From Flammeovirga sp. EKP202 (lineage in GTDB: Bacteria > Bacteroidota > Bacteroidia > Cytophagales > Flammeovirgaceae): 53,786 bases of DNA. The stretch covers positions 1-53,786 of the forward strand of contig NZ_JACVVP010000052.1 in the NCBI RefSeq assembly GCF_014534745.1. The letters are read 5' to 3'. Positions 1-8,994 of the stretch are shown one piece after another; the first letter of the stretch is position 1, and each line of letters opens with the position of its first letter. The notes beneath the pieces were generated by a model that did not search any database, was not told the DNA's origin, and saw nothing but the letters and a program-made list of their open reading frames with translations. Both the position numbers and the translations under genes were made by a program.

Positions 1-67
1 CTGTTTATGTTCATACGATTTAAAAATGAAGAGTATTTGGAATTTTTGATGGTTTTGCGACAGCCCC
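1..67. mobile_element. Terminal end of an insertion sequence (partial)
   Basis: Positions 52-67 read GTTTTGCGACAGCCCC, the exact reverse complement of positions 53719-53734 at the other end of the window. Such outward-facing identical ends are typical of IS terminal inverted repeats. The 51 bases inside show no convincing transposase tail, although one frame stays open through the IR. The sequence just outside (68 onward) is half of a dispersed repeat that is intact at 46716-46890. The IS family is not assigned. Confidence 0.6.
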
Positions 68-150
68 TCGCGAACCACAACACACTACTATTAATCCTTC
101 ATAAAAGGAGTTATATTAATTAACTAATATTCAGTTTACAGTGTAATTAG
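68..150. repeat. Right half of dispersed intergenic repeat module C, cut by the IS
   Basis: The sequence resembles 46813-46890: both have a CCTCxCGxACCACAA segment, a TCCTTCATAAAAGGA palindrome (here 97-111) and a following AGTTTAC motif (132-138). The other half of such a module ends at the IS terminus at 53718. The remaining 43 bases up to the next gene hold nothing else recognisable. Confidence 0.55.
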
Positions 151-193
151 CATTATTTTGTCTTGATACTTAATAAACATAAAATAGAATAAG

Positions 194-667
194 ATGACAA
201 ACGCCAACGTACTAGCCAATAGACTAAGAGAAGTGATTCTTAACGGAACTTGGATCGCCAATACCAATTATAAAGCACAATTGGAGGGTTTGGAGTATAC
301 AATCGCAACAGCGAAGGTGAAAAACCTAAATACCATTGCTGTTTTGGCTCAGCATGTACATTATTATATCAAGGGAATCACGAATGTCTTTGTAAATGGA
401 AAACTGGAAATTAGTGATAAGTATAGCTTTGACTTTCCGCCGATTACATCACAACAGCAGTGGGACAACTTTTTAGAGAAGTTTTGGAAGGATGCTGAAC
501 AACTTGCAAATCATATTGAGCAGTTAAATGACGAACAATTACAATCTGTTTTTGTGAAAAAAGAGTATGGTTCATTCCAAAGAAACATTGATGGTATGAT
601 AGAACATGCTTATTATCACTTAGGGCAAGTGACTTTGATTCAGAAGATACTATTTGGAGAAGATTAA
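194..667 (+). CDS. DinB-like four-helix-bundle protein
   Basis: A 157-residue cytoplasmic protein of DinB/YfiT-like fold. The family has four helices and usually three histidines for a metal; here H54/H56 in the first half and H138 and H142 in EHAYYHLGQV near the C-terminus match the expected spacing (H-x3-H in the last helix). Many members are thiol- or stress-related metal-dependent transferases, but the exact activity cannot be read from sequence. It stands alone: 115 bp separate it from cobT and there is no shared function. Start is the first ATG; no signal peptide. Confident on the superfamily, not on the substrate. Confidence 0.8.
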   Translation: MTNANVLANRLREVILNGTWIANTNYKAQLEGLEYTIATAKVKNLNTIAVLAQHVHYYIKGITNVFVNGKLEISDKYSFDFPPITSQQQWDNFLEKFWKDAEQLANHIEQLNDEQLQSVFVKKEYGSFQRNIDGMIEHAYYHLGQVTLIQKILFGED

Positions 668-782
668 CATGTATTTAGTTTAGAAATAAGTTTAGAATTT
701 ATGACTTTTACGGGCAGAAATAATTCAATGAGCAATTATATCATTTAACTAAACTATTAAAAGCTATTACAGCTTCAATCAG

Positions 783-1793
783 ATGGAAAAAGAGCTACAG
801 CACAAAATTAATTTTAAAACAAAGCCTCTAGGATCACTAGGAATGTTAGAAAAATTGGCTTTGCAGATTGGTAAAATACAAAATACTTTATCTCCTACGC
901 TAACTAATCCACATATCATTGTATTTGCAGGGGACCATGGAATAGCCCACGAAGGAGTAAGTCCATTTCCTCAAGAAGTGACTTTCCAGATGGTCATGAA
1001 TTTCTTACAAGGCGGTGCTGCAATTAATTCGTTCTGTTTACAACACGACATTAATCTTCAGGTTGTAGACGCAGGCGTTAATTTTGACTTTGACCCTAAC
1101 ACTGCGTTGATCAACAACAAGGTAGGGAGAGAAACAGCAAGCTTTTTAGCTGCAAAGGCAATGACGCCTGAGCAATATAAAGAATGTATTGAGAACGGTA
1201 GAAGTGTAGTGAAAGAGGTGGCCAAAACAGGATGTAATGTGATTGGTTTTGGTGAAATGGGAATAGGTAATACTTCACCTGCATCATTAATCATGAGCCA
1301 GATTTGTAACATGACAATTGAGGAATGTACAGGTAGAGGTTCGGGTGTAAATGATGAACAACTTCAAAAGAAACTCAAAACATTAAAAGCAGCAAAAGAG
1401 TTTCATGGTAATATCGAAAATGCCGATGAGTTAATGATGACTTTCGGTGGTTTTGAGATGGCTCAAATGTTGGGGGCATTTCTTGAGGCGAAAGACCAAG
1501 GAATGGTTATATTAGTGGATGGTTTTATCACGACAAGTGTATTTATGGTTGCAGCTGAGCTTAACCCATCTATACTTGAAAATGCCGTTTACTCTCATCA
1601 AAGTGATGAAGGTGGACACAAAAGAATGATAGAACATTTAGGTGGTGAACCTGTTTTAAAATTGAGCCTTAGATTGGGTGAAGGTACAGGTGCTGCAATC
1701 GCTTATCCAGTGGTGAAAAGTGCAGTACAGTTTTTAGATACAATGGCAAGTTTTGAAGATGCCGGAGTGAGTAATCATGATGAATTTAAATAG
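783..1793 (+). CDS. cobT: Nicotinate-nucleotide--dimethylbenzimidazole phosphoribosyltransferase
   Basis: CobT transfers phosphoribosyl from nicotinate mononucleotide to a lower-ligand base, giving alpha-ribazole phosphate for cobalamin assembly. The 336 residues match the usual length. Visible family motifs are KPLGSLGMLE near the N-terminus, FAGDHGIAHEGVSPFPQEV, GFGEMGIGNTSPAS, SHQSDEGGHK and, near the C-terminus, LGEGTGAA, whose E300 aligns with the catalytic glutamate (E317 in the Salmonella enzyme). It is the first gene of a tight cobT-cobS-cobC unit, 4 bp before cobS. The 115 bp upstream are too short, and lack the boxes, for a cobalamin riboswitch. cobU/cobP is not adjacent and must lie elsewhere if the pathway is complete. 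Confidence 0.95.
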   Translation: MEKELQHKINFKTKPLGSLGMLEKLALQIGKIQNTLSPTLTNPHIIVFAGDHGIAHEGVSPFPQEVTFQMVMNFLQGGAAINSFCLQHDINLQVVDAGVNFDFDPNTALINNKVGRETASFLAAKAMTPEQYKECIENGRSVVKEVAKTGCNVIGFGEMGIGNTSPASLIMSQICNMTIEECTGRGSGVNDEQLQKKLKTLKAAKEFHGNIENADELMMTFGGFEMAQMLGAFLEAKDQGMVILVDGFITTSVFMVAAELNPSILENAVYSHQSDEGGHKRMIEHLGGEPVLKLSLRLGEGTGAAIAYPVVKSAVQFLDTMASFEDAGVSNHDEFK

Positions 1794-1797
1794 ATAA

Positions 1798-2586
1798 ATG
1801 AGAGAAGAAATCAATATTTTCTTCACTTCCCTCATGTTTTATACGAGGATACCTTGTCCCTTTACTATTGTTTATAATCCTGATCATATTAATAAAGCGA
1901 CAAGGTATTTTCCGTTAATTGGGTGGATAGTTGGAGTTATTTCCTTTGTTACTTTTTGGTTAAGTTCCCTACTTTTTGATACCGCAATTTCAGTAGTATT
2001 TTCTTTATTGGCAGGGGTGTTGACTACCGGAGCTTTTCATGAAGATGGATTGTCAGATGTGGCTGACGGATTTGGTGGAGGATGGACCAAAGAACGTATT
2101 TTGGTCATTATGAAAGACAGTCGTGTAGGTGCCTATGGAGTGATTGCATCCGTACTGCTTTTCTTAATGAAATATGCCGGTTTATCCCAACTTTTTACAT
2201 TGGCTCCTTCCAATGATATTGGCCTAATGGTATTATTATTTGTAGCCTACCATTCGTTATCAAGACTCACAGCAATAAGTATTTGTTTTATATCAGAATA
2301 TGCTCGTGATGATGCCACAAGTAAAGTAAAACCAATTGCCAAAACACACGGTCTAAAAGAGATTTTTGGAGCGTTTATTTTTGGTTTGATTCCACTAGGT
2401 CTTTTGTGTACTTATAATCTTTATTTTTCTATAACTATAATTCCATTGATCGTATTGGCATTACTTTCTAAGCGTTACTTTGAGAAATGGTTGGATGGTT
2501 ATACTGGAGATTGTTTAGGTGCTGTACAGCAAATTGCGGAGTGTGTAAGTATTTTAAGTTTTATTGCTTTATGGAAGTTTATGTAA
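1798..2586 (+). CDS. cobS: Adenosylcobinamide-GDP ribazoletransferase (cobalamin synthase)
   Basis: CobS is an integral membrane enzyme that joins adenosylcobinamide-GDP to alpha-ribazole (phosphate), closing the nucleotide loop of cobalamin. It is 262 residues with several hydrophobic helices. The acidic active-site motif HEDGLSDVADGFGGG (from about residue 80) followed by KDSRVGAYG is diagnostic. It starts 4 bp after the cobT stop, and its last 16 bp overlap the start of cobC, indicating translational coupling. Normal length and complete. Confidence 0.95.
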   Translation: MREEINIFFTSLMFYTRIPCPFTIVYNPDHINKATRYFPLIGWIVGVISFVTFWLSSLLFDTAISVVFSLLAGVLTTGAFHEDGLSDVADGFGGGWTKERILVIMKDSRVGAYGVIASVLLFLMKYAGLSQLFTLAPSNDIGLMVLLFVAYHSLSRLTAISICFISEYARDDATSKVKPIAKTHGLKEIFGAFIFGLIPLGLLCTYNLYFSITIIPLIVLALLSKRYFEKWLDGYTGDCLGAVQQIAECVSILSFIALWKFM

Positions 2587-3134
2587 TTCGACATACAGCG
2601 GTAGATGTACCAAAAGATGTATGTTACGGTCAGTCTGATGTGCCTTTGAAACCTACTTTTAAAGAAGAAGTTGAAGCCTATCGTAAAACTTTACCGACTG
2701 ATTTTGATCTCATTTTTTCAAGCCCTGCAGAGAGATGTGTAAAACTTTCTGAAGCTTTGGACTATCAAGATATTACCTTTGATGCTCGTCTGTATGAACT
2801 TAATTTTGGAGATTGGGAAGGGAAAAAATGGAGTGAGATTGACTCTTTAGAGTTGAATCCTTGGATGGATGATTTTGTAAATGAGAAAGCAACAAATGGA
2901 GAATCTTTAGCAGAGATGTTTACGAGAGTAGAATCATTTTTGGATGATCTGAGAGATAGAGAAATTGAGAAAGTAATGGTAGTGGCACACTCTGGAGTGC
3001 TTCGTTGTATTTGGGCTTACCTTCTTTCTATTCCATTAAAAAATATCTTTAAGCTACCTGTTGGTTTTGGGGAAACATTGGTGTTCAACTTAGGAAAAGA
3101 GGTGGATTACGATAGGATTATTCAAATGAAATAA
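2571..3134 (+). CDS. cobC: Alpha-ribazole phosphatase, histidine phosphatase family
   Basis: A 187-residue histidine phosphatase. The catalytic motif near the N-terminus is VIRHTAVD (RHT in place of the commoner RHG), followed by CYGQSDVPL, FSSPAERC, the acid-donor region LYELNFGDWEGK and the second histidine in VVAHSGVLR. In this operon it most plausibly removes the 5'-phosphate of alpha-ribazole phosphate or adenosylcobalamin phosphate. I start at the ATG at 2571, inside the end of cobS, because MEVYVIRH is the family N-terminus; an in-frame ATG at 2487 would add 28 unrelated residues read from cobS. A strong bidirectional hairpin follows. Confidence 0.9.
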   Translation: MEVYVIRHTAVDVPKDVCYGQSDVPLKPTFKEEVEAYRKTLPTDFDLIFSSPAERCVKLSEALDYQDITFDARLYELNFGDWEGKKWSEIDSLELNPWMDDFVNEKATNGESLAEMFTRVESFLDDLRDREIEKVMVVAHSGVLRCIWAYLLSIPLKNIFKLPVGFGETLVFNLGKEVDYDRIIQMK

Positions 3135-3164
3135 ATGCGGATTGCATTCTAAAATAAATGAAAT

Positions 3165-3207
3165 AAGGCTTGTGTGAAAAGAAGTACAAACTCTTCACAC
3201 AAGCCTT
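3165..3207. terminator. Bidirectional intrinsic terminator between cobC and GH3
   Basis: Perfect 14-bp inverted repeat: 3165-3178 pairs with 3194-3207, loop 15 nt. It separates convergent genes ending at 3134 (+) and 3220 (-). Confidence 0.8.
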
Positions 3208-3219
3208 TCAACATATTAT

Positions 3220-5472
3220 TTATTTAATATTTTTTAGTGTAATGATCTCTGAAGCTAAATTATCAGAAGCGTTTCCAACAAAGATTTCAAACTTTCCTTT
3301 CTCTAGTAAAACATTACCGTTTTTATCAAAGAAAGACAATTGATCATCACCAATTTCAAAAGTTACTTTTTTAGATTCACCCGGTGCTAAGTACACTTTT
3401 TCAAATCCTTTTAGTTCTAACTTAGGACGCATATAAGAAGCGACTTTGTCATGGATATACAATTGCACCACTTCAGCTCCCTCATATTTCCCCGTATTTT
3501 TTACTTCTACCGTTACAGTAATTCTTTCACCTTTGACCAATTCTGTATTAGAGAATTTTGGTTTTGAAATACTAAAAGAAGTATAAGACAAACCATATCC
3601 AAACGCATATGCAGGTGTTACAGACACATCCAAATAGTTATTCGTTAAACCGACAGGATCTAAAGGTGTCCCCGTTGGAATACCTAACATCTGAGGGTTG
3701 GCAGGTCTGCCTGATTCAATAGAAGAATAATAGATCGGAACTTGACCCAATGTTCTTGGGAAAGTAACCGGAAGTTTACCCGAAGGAGTTACTTTTCCAG
3801 TAATCACATCTAAAATGGCAGGACCGCCCATTGTACCAGGGTGCCAAGCATAAAGGATTGCCTTGACTTTATCCTCAATCGTTCCCAAAGTAAGAGGTCT
3901 ACCAGCCTGTACTACCAAAATAATATTTTTGCCGGCTTCTGCCAATGCATCAATCAATGCTTCTTGAGCACCTGGTAAATGAATAAAAGCTCTACTATGA
4001 CCTTCACCTGATAAAATAGCATCTTCGCCTGCAAAAACAATCACATCTTTTACACCTTTCATGGAATCAACAGTAGCTTGTATTTGATCTGTATTATTTG
4101 ATCGTGCATTTTCTAAACCTTGAGCGAATACAATTTGATCACCAAAAGCCTCTTGAAATGCATTTAAAGGTGTTTCAACTTCATCAATAACAGCATCTAG
4201 TGACCAAGTACCGACCTGTTCCGCAGGAGCATCTGCCAATGGCCCAACAATACCAATTTTTTGATCTTTAATTTTGAGAGGAAGAGCATTCTCATTTTTC
4301 AATAAGACTAAACTCTCAATCGCCATTTTCTTTGCCTCAGCTTTATGAGTAGCACTTAAAATTTCAGTGTTTTTAGGAACACCATTGTACTCTTGTTCAA
4401 AAAGGCCTAACGCTACTTTGACGCTTAATATATTTTTGACAGCTGTGTTGACAACTTCAATGTCGATTTCACCACTTTCAATCAGTTCTTTTAAGTGCTT
4501 TTGGTAGGCAGAAGAAACCATTTCCATATCCAATTGAGCTGAAGCAGATTGTAATGCAACATCTCTTAGATTTTCACTATACCCTTGGTTGATCATTTGA
4601 GACATTGATTCCCAGTCGCTGACCACAAAGCCATCAAAATTCCATTTATCTCTTAATACTTCTTTTAATAAAAATTGATTTGCAGAAGCTGGAATACCAT
4701 TGATGTCATTGAATGCTGTCATAAAAGTACCTACTCCAGCATCCAACGCAGCCTTAAAAGGAGGGAGGTAAGTATTCCATAGTTGGTAATCTGGAATGGA
4801 AACTGCATTGTAATCTTTCCCATTTTCCGTAGCACCATAGCCGATAAAGTGTTTGGCGCACGCAGCAATTCTCCCTTTTTCAGAAGATAATTCATTGCCT
4901 TGAAACCCAACAACCATAGCAGCTCCTAATTCCGCCGTAAGATAAGGATCTTCTCCTAATGACTCTGCGATTCTTCCCCAGCGTGGATCTCTACTAATGT
5001 CAATCATGGGAGCAAAGGTCCAATTAATACCTTCATCATAAGCTTCCTTTCCCGCAATGTTAGCTCCTGTTTCTACCAGTTTTCTGTTCCATGAAGCCGC
5101 TTGACCAAGTGGAATAGGGAATATAGTTTTATAACCATGAATGACATCTCGTCCAATAATTAATGGAATTTTATTGGGACTTTCTTTGGCTACAATTTTT
5201 TGAATTTTTTCGATCGCTTTTGGAGTACCGGCGTTGAGGATAGATCCCACACGACCTTCTTTGATGGCATCAATGACGTATTTTGGTACCTCATCACCAT
5301 TAGTAGAAGCAATTTGAGTCATTTGCCCAATTTTTTGCTCTAAAGTCAGTTGATTGAAGATAGTATTGACTTTATTTTCCATGCTTTGGTTAGTTTGGGC
5401 TGAAAGCATATTGTTGAGTGCAAGCACTGGCATTAATACCAGTGCTGCAACAAATTTATTCACTCTATTCAT
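3220..5472 (-). CDS. GH3 beta-glucosidase (BglX-like), periplasmic
   Basis: A 750-residue GH3 enzyme with a signal peptide (residues 1-26, ending LSAQ). The N-terminal TIM barrel carries KHFIGYG (about 207) and the nucleophile D286 in GFVVSDWESM. The second alpha/beta domain follows, including the loop DAILSGEGHSRAF, and the C-terminal 80 residues are a fibronectin-III-like domain. The family releases terminal beta-glucose (or xylose) from oligosaccharides. It lies 16 bp after the GH30 gene on the same strand, so the two form an operon that probably finishes off beta-glucan fragments (beta-1,6 or laminarin side chains are plausible given the GH30 partner). No SusCD pair is adjacent. The substrate is inferred, the family is certain. 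Confidence 0.93.
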   Translation of the reverse strand: MNRVNKFVAALVLMPVLALNNMLSAQTNQSMENKVNTIFNQLTLEQKIGQMTQIASTNGDEVPKYVIDAIKEGRVGSILNAGTPKAIEKIQKIVAKESPNKIPLIIGRDVIHGYKTIFPIPLGQAASWNRKLVETGANIAGKEAYDEGINWTFAPMIDISRDPRWGRIAESLGEDPYLTAELGAAMVVGFQGNELSSEKGRIAACAKHFIGYGATENGKDYNAVSIPDYQLWNTYLPPFKAALDAGVGTFMTAFNDINGIPASANQFLLKEVLRDKWNFDGFVVSDWESMSQMINQGYSENLRDVALQSASAQLDMEMVSSAYQKHLKELIESGEIDIEVVNTAVKNILSVKVALGLFEQEYNGVPKNTEILSATHKAEAKKMAIESLVLLKNENALPLKIKDQKIGIVGPLADAPAEQVGTWSLDAVIDEVETPLNAFQEAFGDQIVFAQGLENARSNNTDQIQATVDSMKGVKDVIVFAGEDAILSGEGHSRAFIHLPGAQEALIDALAEAGKNIILVVQAGRPLTLGTIEDKVKAILYAWHPGTMGGPAILDVITGKVTPSGKLPVTFPRTLGQVPIYYSSIESGRPANPQMLGIPTGTPLDPVGLTNNYLDVSVTPAYAFGYGLSYTSFSISKPKFSNTELVKGERITVTVEVKNTGKYEGAEVVQLYIHDKVASYMRPKLELKGFEKVYLAPGESKKVTFEIGDDQLSFFDKNGNVLLEKGKFEIFVGNASDNLASEIITLKNIK

Positions 5473-5488
5473 ACTATTTGTATTTCTA

Positions 5489-6973
5489 TTATTTATAAAG
5501 CAATGTTTGGATAGCGTGAGCAGGAATTTCTACTTGAATTTCTTGTCCACTAACGATGAAATTATAATTAATATCTTCATCTGTTTCGTTCATAACAATC
5601 GTAGCTACTGATCCATCTTCATTTTGGAATGAAGTACTGATCAAAGTACTACGGCTTGTGGTTGTACTCACCCTTTTTGCACCAGGCGTAATGTACTTAG
5701 AGAAGTGACCAATATAGTAGTAAGAAGGAGTGTAGATCAATTCACCCTTTGTAATATCTGCGTGAATTGGGGCAAAACATAAGTTGTTGACATGGTTTGG
5801 GCCACCTGTTTGGTCTAATAAGATATTCCAATCTGTCCAACCTACAGTCCCTTGATTAAAATCATTGATCATATTACGACCATATCTTTCACCATTACTC
5901 CATCTCTGATAGTGCTTGGCATCAAAACCTTCTTGACAACCTTCTGTAAATAAGATGTTTTTGTCAGGGAATGATTCTCTGATATTCCCTAAATTTCTCT
6001 GCATTTCTTCACCGCCAGTCCAGTTTTCATACCAGTGCATACCAATACCCCAAGCATATTTTGATGCTTCAGGATCTTCAAAAATTACATTGGCTCTTTG
6101 AGAAATCAAGTCACGGTTATGATCCCAAACTACAATGTTTTTATCAGACATTCCTGCCTTTTCGAATGTTGGTCCTAAGTAATTCTTTAAGAAATCTCTT
6201 TCTTGTTCAGCAGTGTAAACACATGACTCCCAAGTTTGAGTAGCCATTGGCTCATTTTGGATGGTTACACCCCACATCGGAATACCTTGCTTTTCATATT
6301 CTTCAATGAATCTTACATAATAATTGGCCCACGACTGGTAGAATTCAGGTTGAAGAGTACCTCCTTTCAACATATTTTTCTTTCCTTTCATAAATGCTGG
6401 AGGCGACCAAGGTGAGGCATACGTTGTCAATTGACCTCCACTGGAAGCAATGGCTCTTTTCATCATTGGAATTCTGAATTCCAAGTCATGTTCAATCGAA
6501 AATGTCTTTAATTCTTTATCTCCTTCTTCAATATAGGTATACGAGTAAGGTGAAAAATCACTACTATGTATAGTTGTTCTCAGAAGGGAGTATTTGATAC
6601 CATCTTCAGTATAATAAGCTTTGATTAATTCGTCTTGTTTGTCTTTTGGTAACTTAGCCCATACTTCAGCAGAAGCATCAGTAATAGCACCTCCAATTCC
6701 CATAAAGGTTTGAAAAGACTTATTTGGGTTGACAAATACAGAAACTTCATCTTCTCGGGGTTGATCCGCTTTTTTGAAAGAAGCTTTTCCTGTTTCAGAA
6801 AGTCTATGTTTTGTATTTGAAGCAGTAGTAATAATTTTTACTTCTTCAAGCGCTAAAGCAGGTTTTACTTCCTCGGTTTTAGTTGTTTCATTTACGGCAC
6901 CTGATTGCACACATGCTGATAATACAACGGGTGCGATAATAGCCTTTAGAATATTGCTTATTTGTTTTTTCAT
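5489..6973 (-). CDS. GH30 family glycosidase, lipoprotein
   Basis: GH30 (glucosylceramidase / endo-beta-1,6-glucanase clan). From the chosen start it has 494 residues, a lipoprotein signal with lipobox VLSAC, a (beta/alpha)8 domain with the acid/base E241 in TIQNEP and the nucleophile E344 in LFTEGCQ, then a beta-sandwich at the C-terminus. FMGIGGAITDASA near the N-terminus is a GH30 hallmark. I choose the ATG at 6973 since MKKQISNILKAI begins a clean lipoprotein signal; an upstream ATG at 7006 adds 11 polar residues. It is the first gene of a GH30-GH3 operon. Bacteroidota homologues act on beta-1,6-glucan, so fungal or algal beta-glucan is the likely target, but this is inference. Confidence 0.9.
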   Translation of the reverse strand: MKKQISNILKAIIAPVVLSACVQSGAVNETTKTEEVKPALALEEVKIITTASNTKHRLSETGKASFKKADQPREDEVSVFVNPNKSFQTFMGIGGAITDASAEVWAKLPKDKQDELIKAYYTEDGIKYSLLRTTIHSSDFSPYSYTYIEEGDKELKTFSIEHDLEFRIPMMKRAIASSGGQLTTYASPWSPPAFMKGKKNMLKGGTLQPEFYQSWANYYVRFIEEYEKQGIPMWGVTIQNEPMATQTWESCVYTAEQERDFLKNYLGPTFEKAGMSDKNIVVWDHNRDLISQRANVIFEDPEASKYAWGIGMHWYENWTGGEEMQRNLGNIRESFPDKNILFTEGCQEGFDAKHYQRWSNGERYGRNMINDFNQGTVGWTDWNILLDQTGGPNHVNNLCFAPIHADITKGELIYTPSYYYIGHFSKYITPGAKRVSTTTSRSTLISTSFQNEDGSVATIVMNETDEDINYNFIVSGQEIQVEIPAHAIQTLLYK

Positions 6974-7041
6974 GATGGAATCAATTCGTAAAACTTTATT
7001 TTTCATTTCGTTTACAAATGTAGATGACGCACTTCTTAAAT

Positions 7042-7105
7042 GTCCTACAACATGTTTCTAAATAAAGTCTACAGCTGAAATGTATAAGTCTACGAATAGT
7101 CTACA
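7042..7105. promoter_or_regulatory. Phased AGTCTAC direct repeats upstream of the GH30-GH3 operon
   Basis: AGTCTAC(A/G) occurs at 7066, 7087 and 7098, with a looser GTCCTACA at 7042. Spacings of 21 and 11 bp are close to two and one helical turns, as in a multi-site operator. They lie 69-133 bp upstream of the chosen GH30 start. The regulator is unknown. Confidence 0.35.
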
Positions 7106-7245
7106 TAAATTTATAAAGATCACTGATTGAGTGACTTGAGTGTGGTTTTAGGTATAAAATAAAATCAGTTATTGAAGTAGATTTTAAGTATTCCAATATT
7201 TCTGTAAAGTGTATTTTCGTTTAAGAGATTAAATTTCACACATAA

Positions 7246-7270
7246 AAAAAAGGAGATAAACTCCTTTTTT
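7246..7270 (-). terminator. Intrinsic terminator of the 7294-7524 gene
   Basis: 10-bp inverted repeat, 7246-7255 with 7261-7270, loop 5 nt, A-rich/T-rich flanks giving a U-tract on the minus strand. Confidence 0.7.
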
Positions 7271-7293
7271 CGATTTCTTTTTGGTTTTGTTTT

Positions 7294-7524
7294 TTAGAGA
7301 AAGGGCAATACTTCAATTCCTTCTTCAGTCAATATGATTTTAATATCATCTTTTTCTTCCTTGGCTTCAATTAACCCATTTCTGCATAGTGTGTGTGTGA
7401 TCCTTTTTAATTCATGCAGTGAAGAAGTTAGTCCTAATGTTTCGGCTAATACTAATATCGAATGATAAGCCCCTGGTTCAAGAGCTTTTACAATCTGTAG
7501 AGATTTATATTGTATACTCATCAC
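7294..7524 (-). CDS. Small winged-helix-like protein
   Basis: A 76-residue cytoplasmic protein not assigned to a named family. The pattern (an N-terminal helix, a helix-turn-helix-like stretch AETLGLTSSLHELKRITHTL, then CRNGLIEAKEEKDDIKIILTEEGIE as a beta-wing) resembles a minimal winged helix-turn-helix such as those of MarR/PadR-type regulators. It has its own intrinsic terminator and stands alone, so it is likely a real monocistronic gene. It shares the same layout and approximate length with the protein at 8995-9243, and the two may be distant paralogues. No target is evident. Confidence 0.6.
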   Translation of the reverse strand: MMSIQYKSLQIVKALEPGAYHSILVLAETLGLTSSLHELKRITHTLCRNGLIEAKEEKDDIKIILTEEGIEVLPFL

Positions 7525-7879
7525 CTTATTTAGTTTATTTATTTTGTACTAAAAGATCAGAATACTCATTCCAACCTAGTTCTCTATGTACTTATTTAAA
7601 TAAACGTGCATTAACAAAAAAAGGATGCGGTTGAACCGAAAGTTTCTCTTTAAAAATGAAAATATAATCTTAAATATGTTATAAAGGTGGTCCTTAAAAA
7701 TACAATACGTTCAAATTCATACCTTTAAAGGTAAAGCAGAATTATCTTTTTCTCCCAATTTGAAAAACCCTAATTAATTACATAATTTTATGTCGCAATT
7801 GTACATTCAAGCGACGAAATCAAAGATATTTTTTGGCGATTTTGTCGCTAATGTATTTCCTTCCCTCTTTCATAACCCT
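7525..7879. other. Intergenic region without recognised features
   Basis: About 355 bp of AT-rich sequence between two minus-strand genes. It must hold the promoter of the 7294-7524 gene. I see no repeats, RNA fold or conserved box that I can name. Confidence 0.4.
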
Positions 7880-8329
7880 TCAAAGCTGTTTTACCACTCT
7901 TTTATTTTTATCAAAATAAAGTGCTTTCTGCTTACTAATTGACCTTTTTTCTACTCTTAAAAAGGAATTGTCTTCAAAATAATAATTGATAGTCAAAGCA
8001 TAGTGTACAGCGTAGATTTGTAATTCAAAAGCAGCATCTTCTTTTAAAGGAGTTTGGATGGTTTGCATTAGAAACGCATAAAAGTCCTCTTTTTGTTCGA
8101 AATCTTTCTGAGGATCAATCTCAACTTGATAATCCAGATAAACTTCATTTTTGTTGATATAAGCACCACTTTTATAGAAAACAGCAGAGTCTTCTTCTAA
8201 TACTTCATAGGTATTATAAGTAGAGACAAAATAGTCTAAATACCCTGTTGTCTCTTCGTGATCTGATTGGGCATACGTAAAATGGAAAAACAGTATAAAA
8301 AGAACAGTGAGAATATATTGATACATCAT
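7880..8329 (-). CDS. Secreted hypothetical protein
   Basis: I do not recognise the family. The product has a clear signal peptide (MMYQYILTVLFILFFHFTYA, then Q) and a mature part of about 128 residues, rich in aromatic and acidic residues, with predicted alternating beta strands and one helix (DFYAFLMQTIQ). The start is placed at the ATG pair 8329/8326; an upstream ATG at 8350 would add MIYFIEN before the signal and is less likely. It is monocistronic. The position gives no functional hint. Confidence 0.6.
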   Translation of the reverse strand: MMYQYILTVLFILFFHFTYAQSDHEETTGYLDYFVSTYNTYEVLEEDSAVFYKSGAYINKNEVYLDYQVEIDPQKDFEQKEDFYAFLMQTIQTPLKEDAAFELQIYAVHYALTINYYFEDNSFLRVEKRSISKQKALYFDKNKRVVKQL

Positions 8330-8532
8330 ATTTTCAATAAAATAAATCATAAAAGCGAGTACTATAGTCTATTCAATTTTATAAAAGCAGCGTTATAGCG
8401 TTTTGTGTGAAGAGCGGACTGGTATTTAATCTATACCTCTCTACTCTTTCTACTTGAACTACTATCCATATAGCACTTTATTGATAAATTGTATTCTCCC
8501 TATTTTAGTTCCCCAAACGCAGATTTTTTGAT

Positions 8533-8733
8533 TTATTTCTCTGTTTCTGACACTCTTTGTGTATTTCCTGTAAAGAATATCTCTGATAGTATTGAATTTT
8601 CCTGTTCAATATTCCAGTTTAAGCTGTTCTTGAGGTTTTCTCCTTCGATAAATATCAATAAAATAATACTGGATAGTATTATAAGAAGACGGCTGTAGTT
8701 TTTTACAAATTGTAGTAACATAATTGGTTTCAA
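8533..8733 (-). CDS. Possible small single-pass membrane protein
   Basis: A 66-residue open frame with one strong hydrophobic segment (LLIILSSIILLIFIE, about residues 16-30) followed by a polar tail. A plus-strand open frame of similar size covers the same bases, so at most one is real; this one is preferred because a charged-hydrophobic-polar order is protein-like and the other is low-complexity. No neighbour supports it. Confidence 0.25.
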   Translation of the reverse strand: MKPIMLLQFVKNYSRLLIILSSIILLIFIEGENLKNSLNWNIEQENSILSEIFFTGNTQRVSETEK

Positions 8734-8994
8734 ATATAAACGAGTTTCATTTCAAGTACTTTTAAGGGTATTACAATCAATGAGTTATTATCGTTTTCTA
8801 GCGTTTGAATAATGCAATCAGTTCCGTTTTTTGTACAAAATAATGAGCCGTTTTTTACTAATATTTAAAAACAAAACTGTTAAAACTCTTATTTATTAGC
8901 AAAATCTATTAAAAGTGACTTAACTCATTTTTCTATATTAACATTAATGAATATTATTGTGAACACACTATTTATTGAAATTACCAAGTAAAAC
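8734..8994. other. Intergenic region, promoter for the 8995 gene presumed
   Basis: AT-rich, no gene. No palindromes or repeats of note; the promoter of the following small gene should lie here. Confidence 0.3.

Noticed and set aside
1-51. C-terminal end of a transposase in the open frame at the window start
   Set aside because: The frame simply continues through the IR into the repeat; no transposase motif can be seen.
668-782. Possible cobalamin riboswitch before cobT
   Set aside because: Too short and no B12-box-like conserved core visible.
8489-8698. Plus-strand open frame opposite 8533-8733
   Set aside because: Low-complexity and without protein character; the minus-strand frame is slightly better, and even that is weak.
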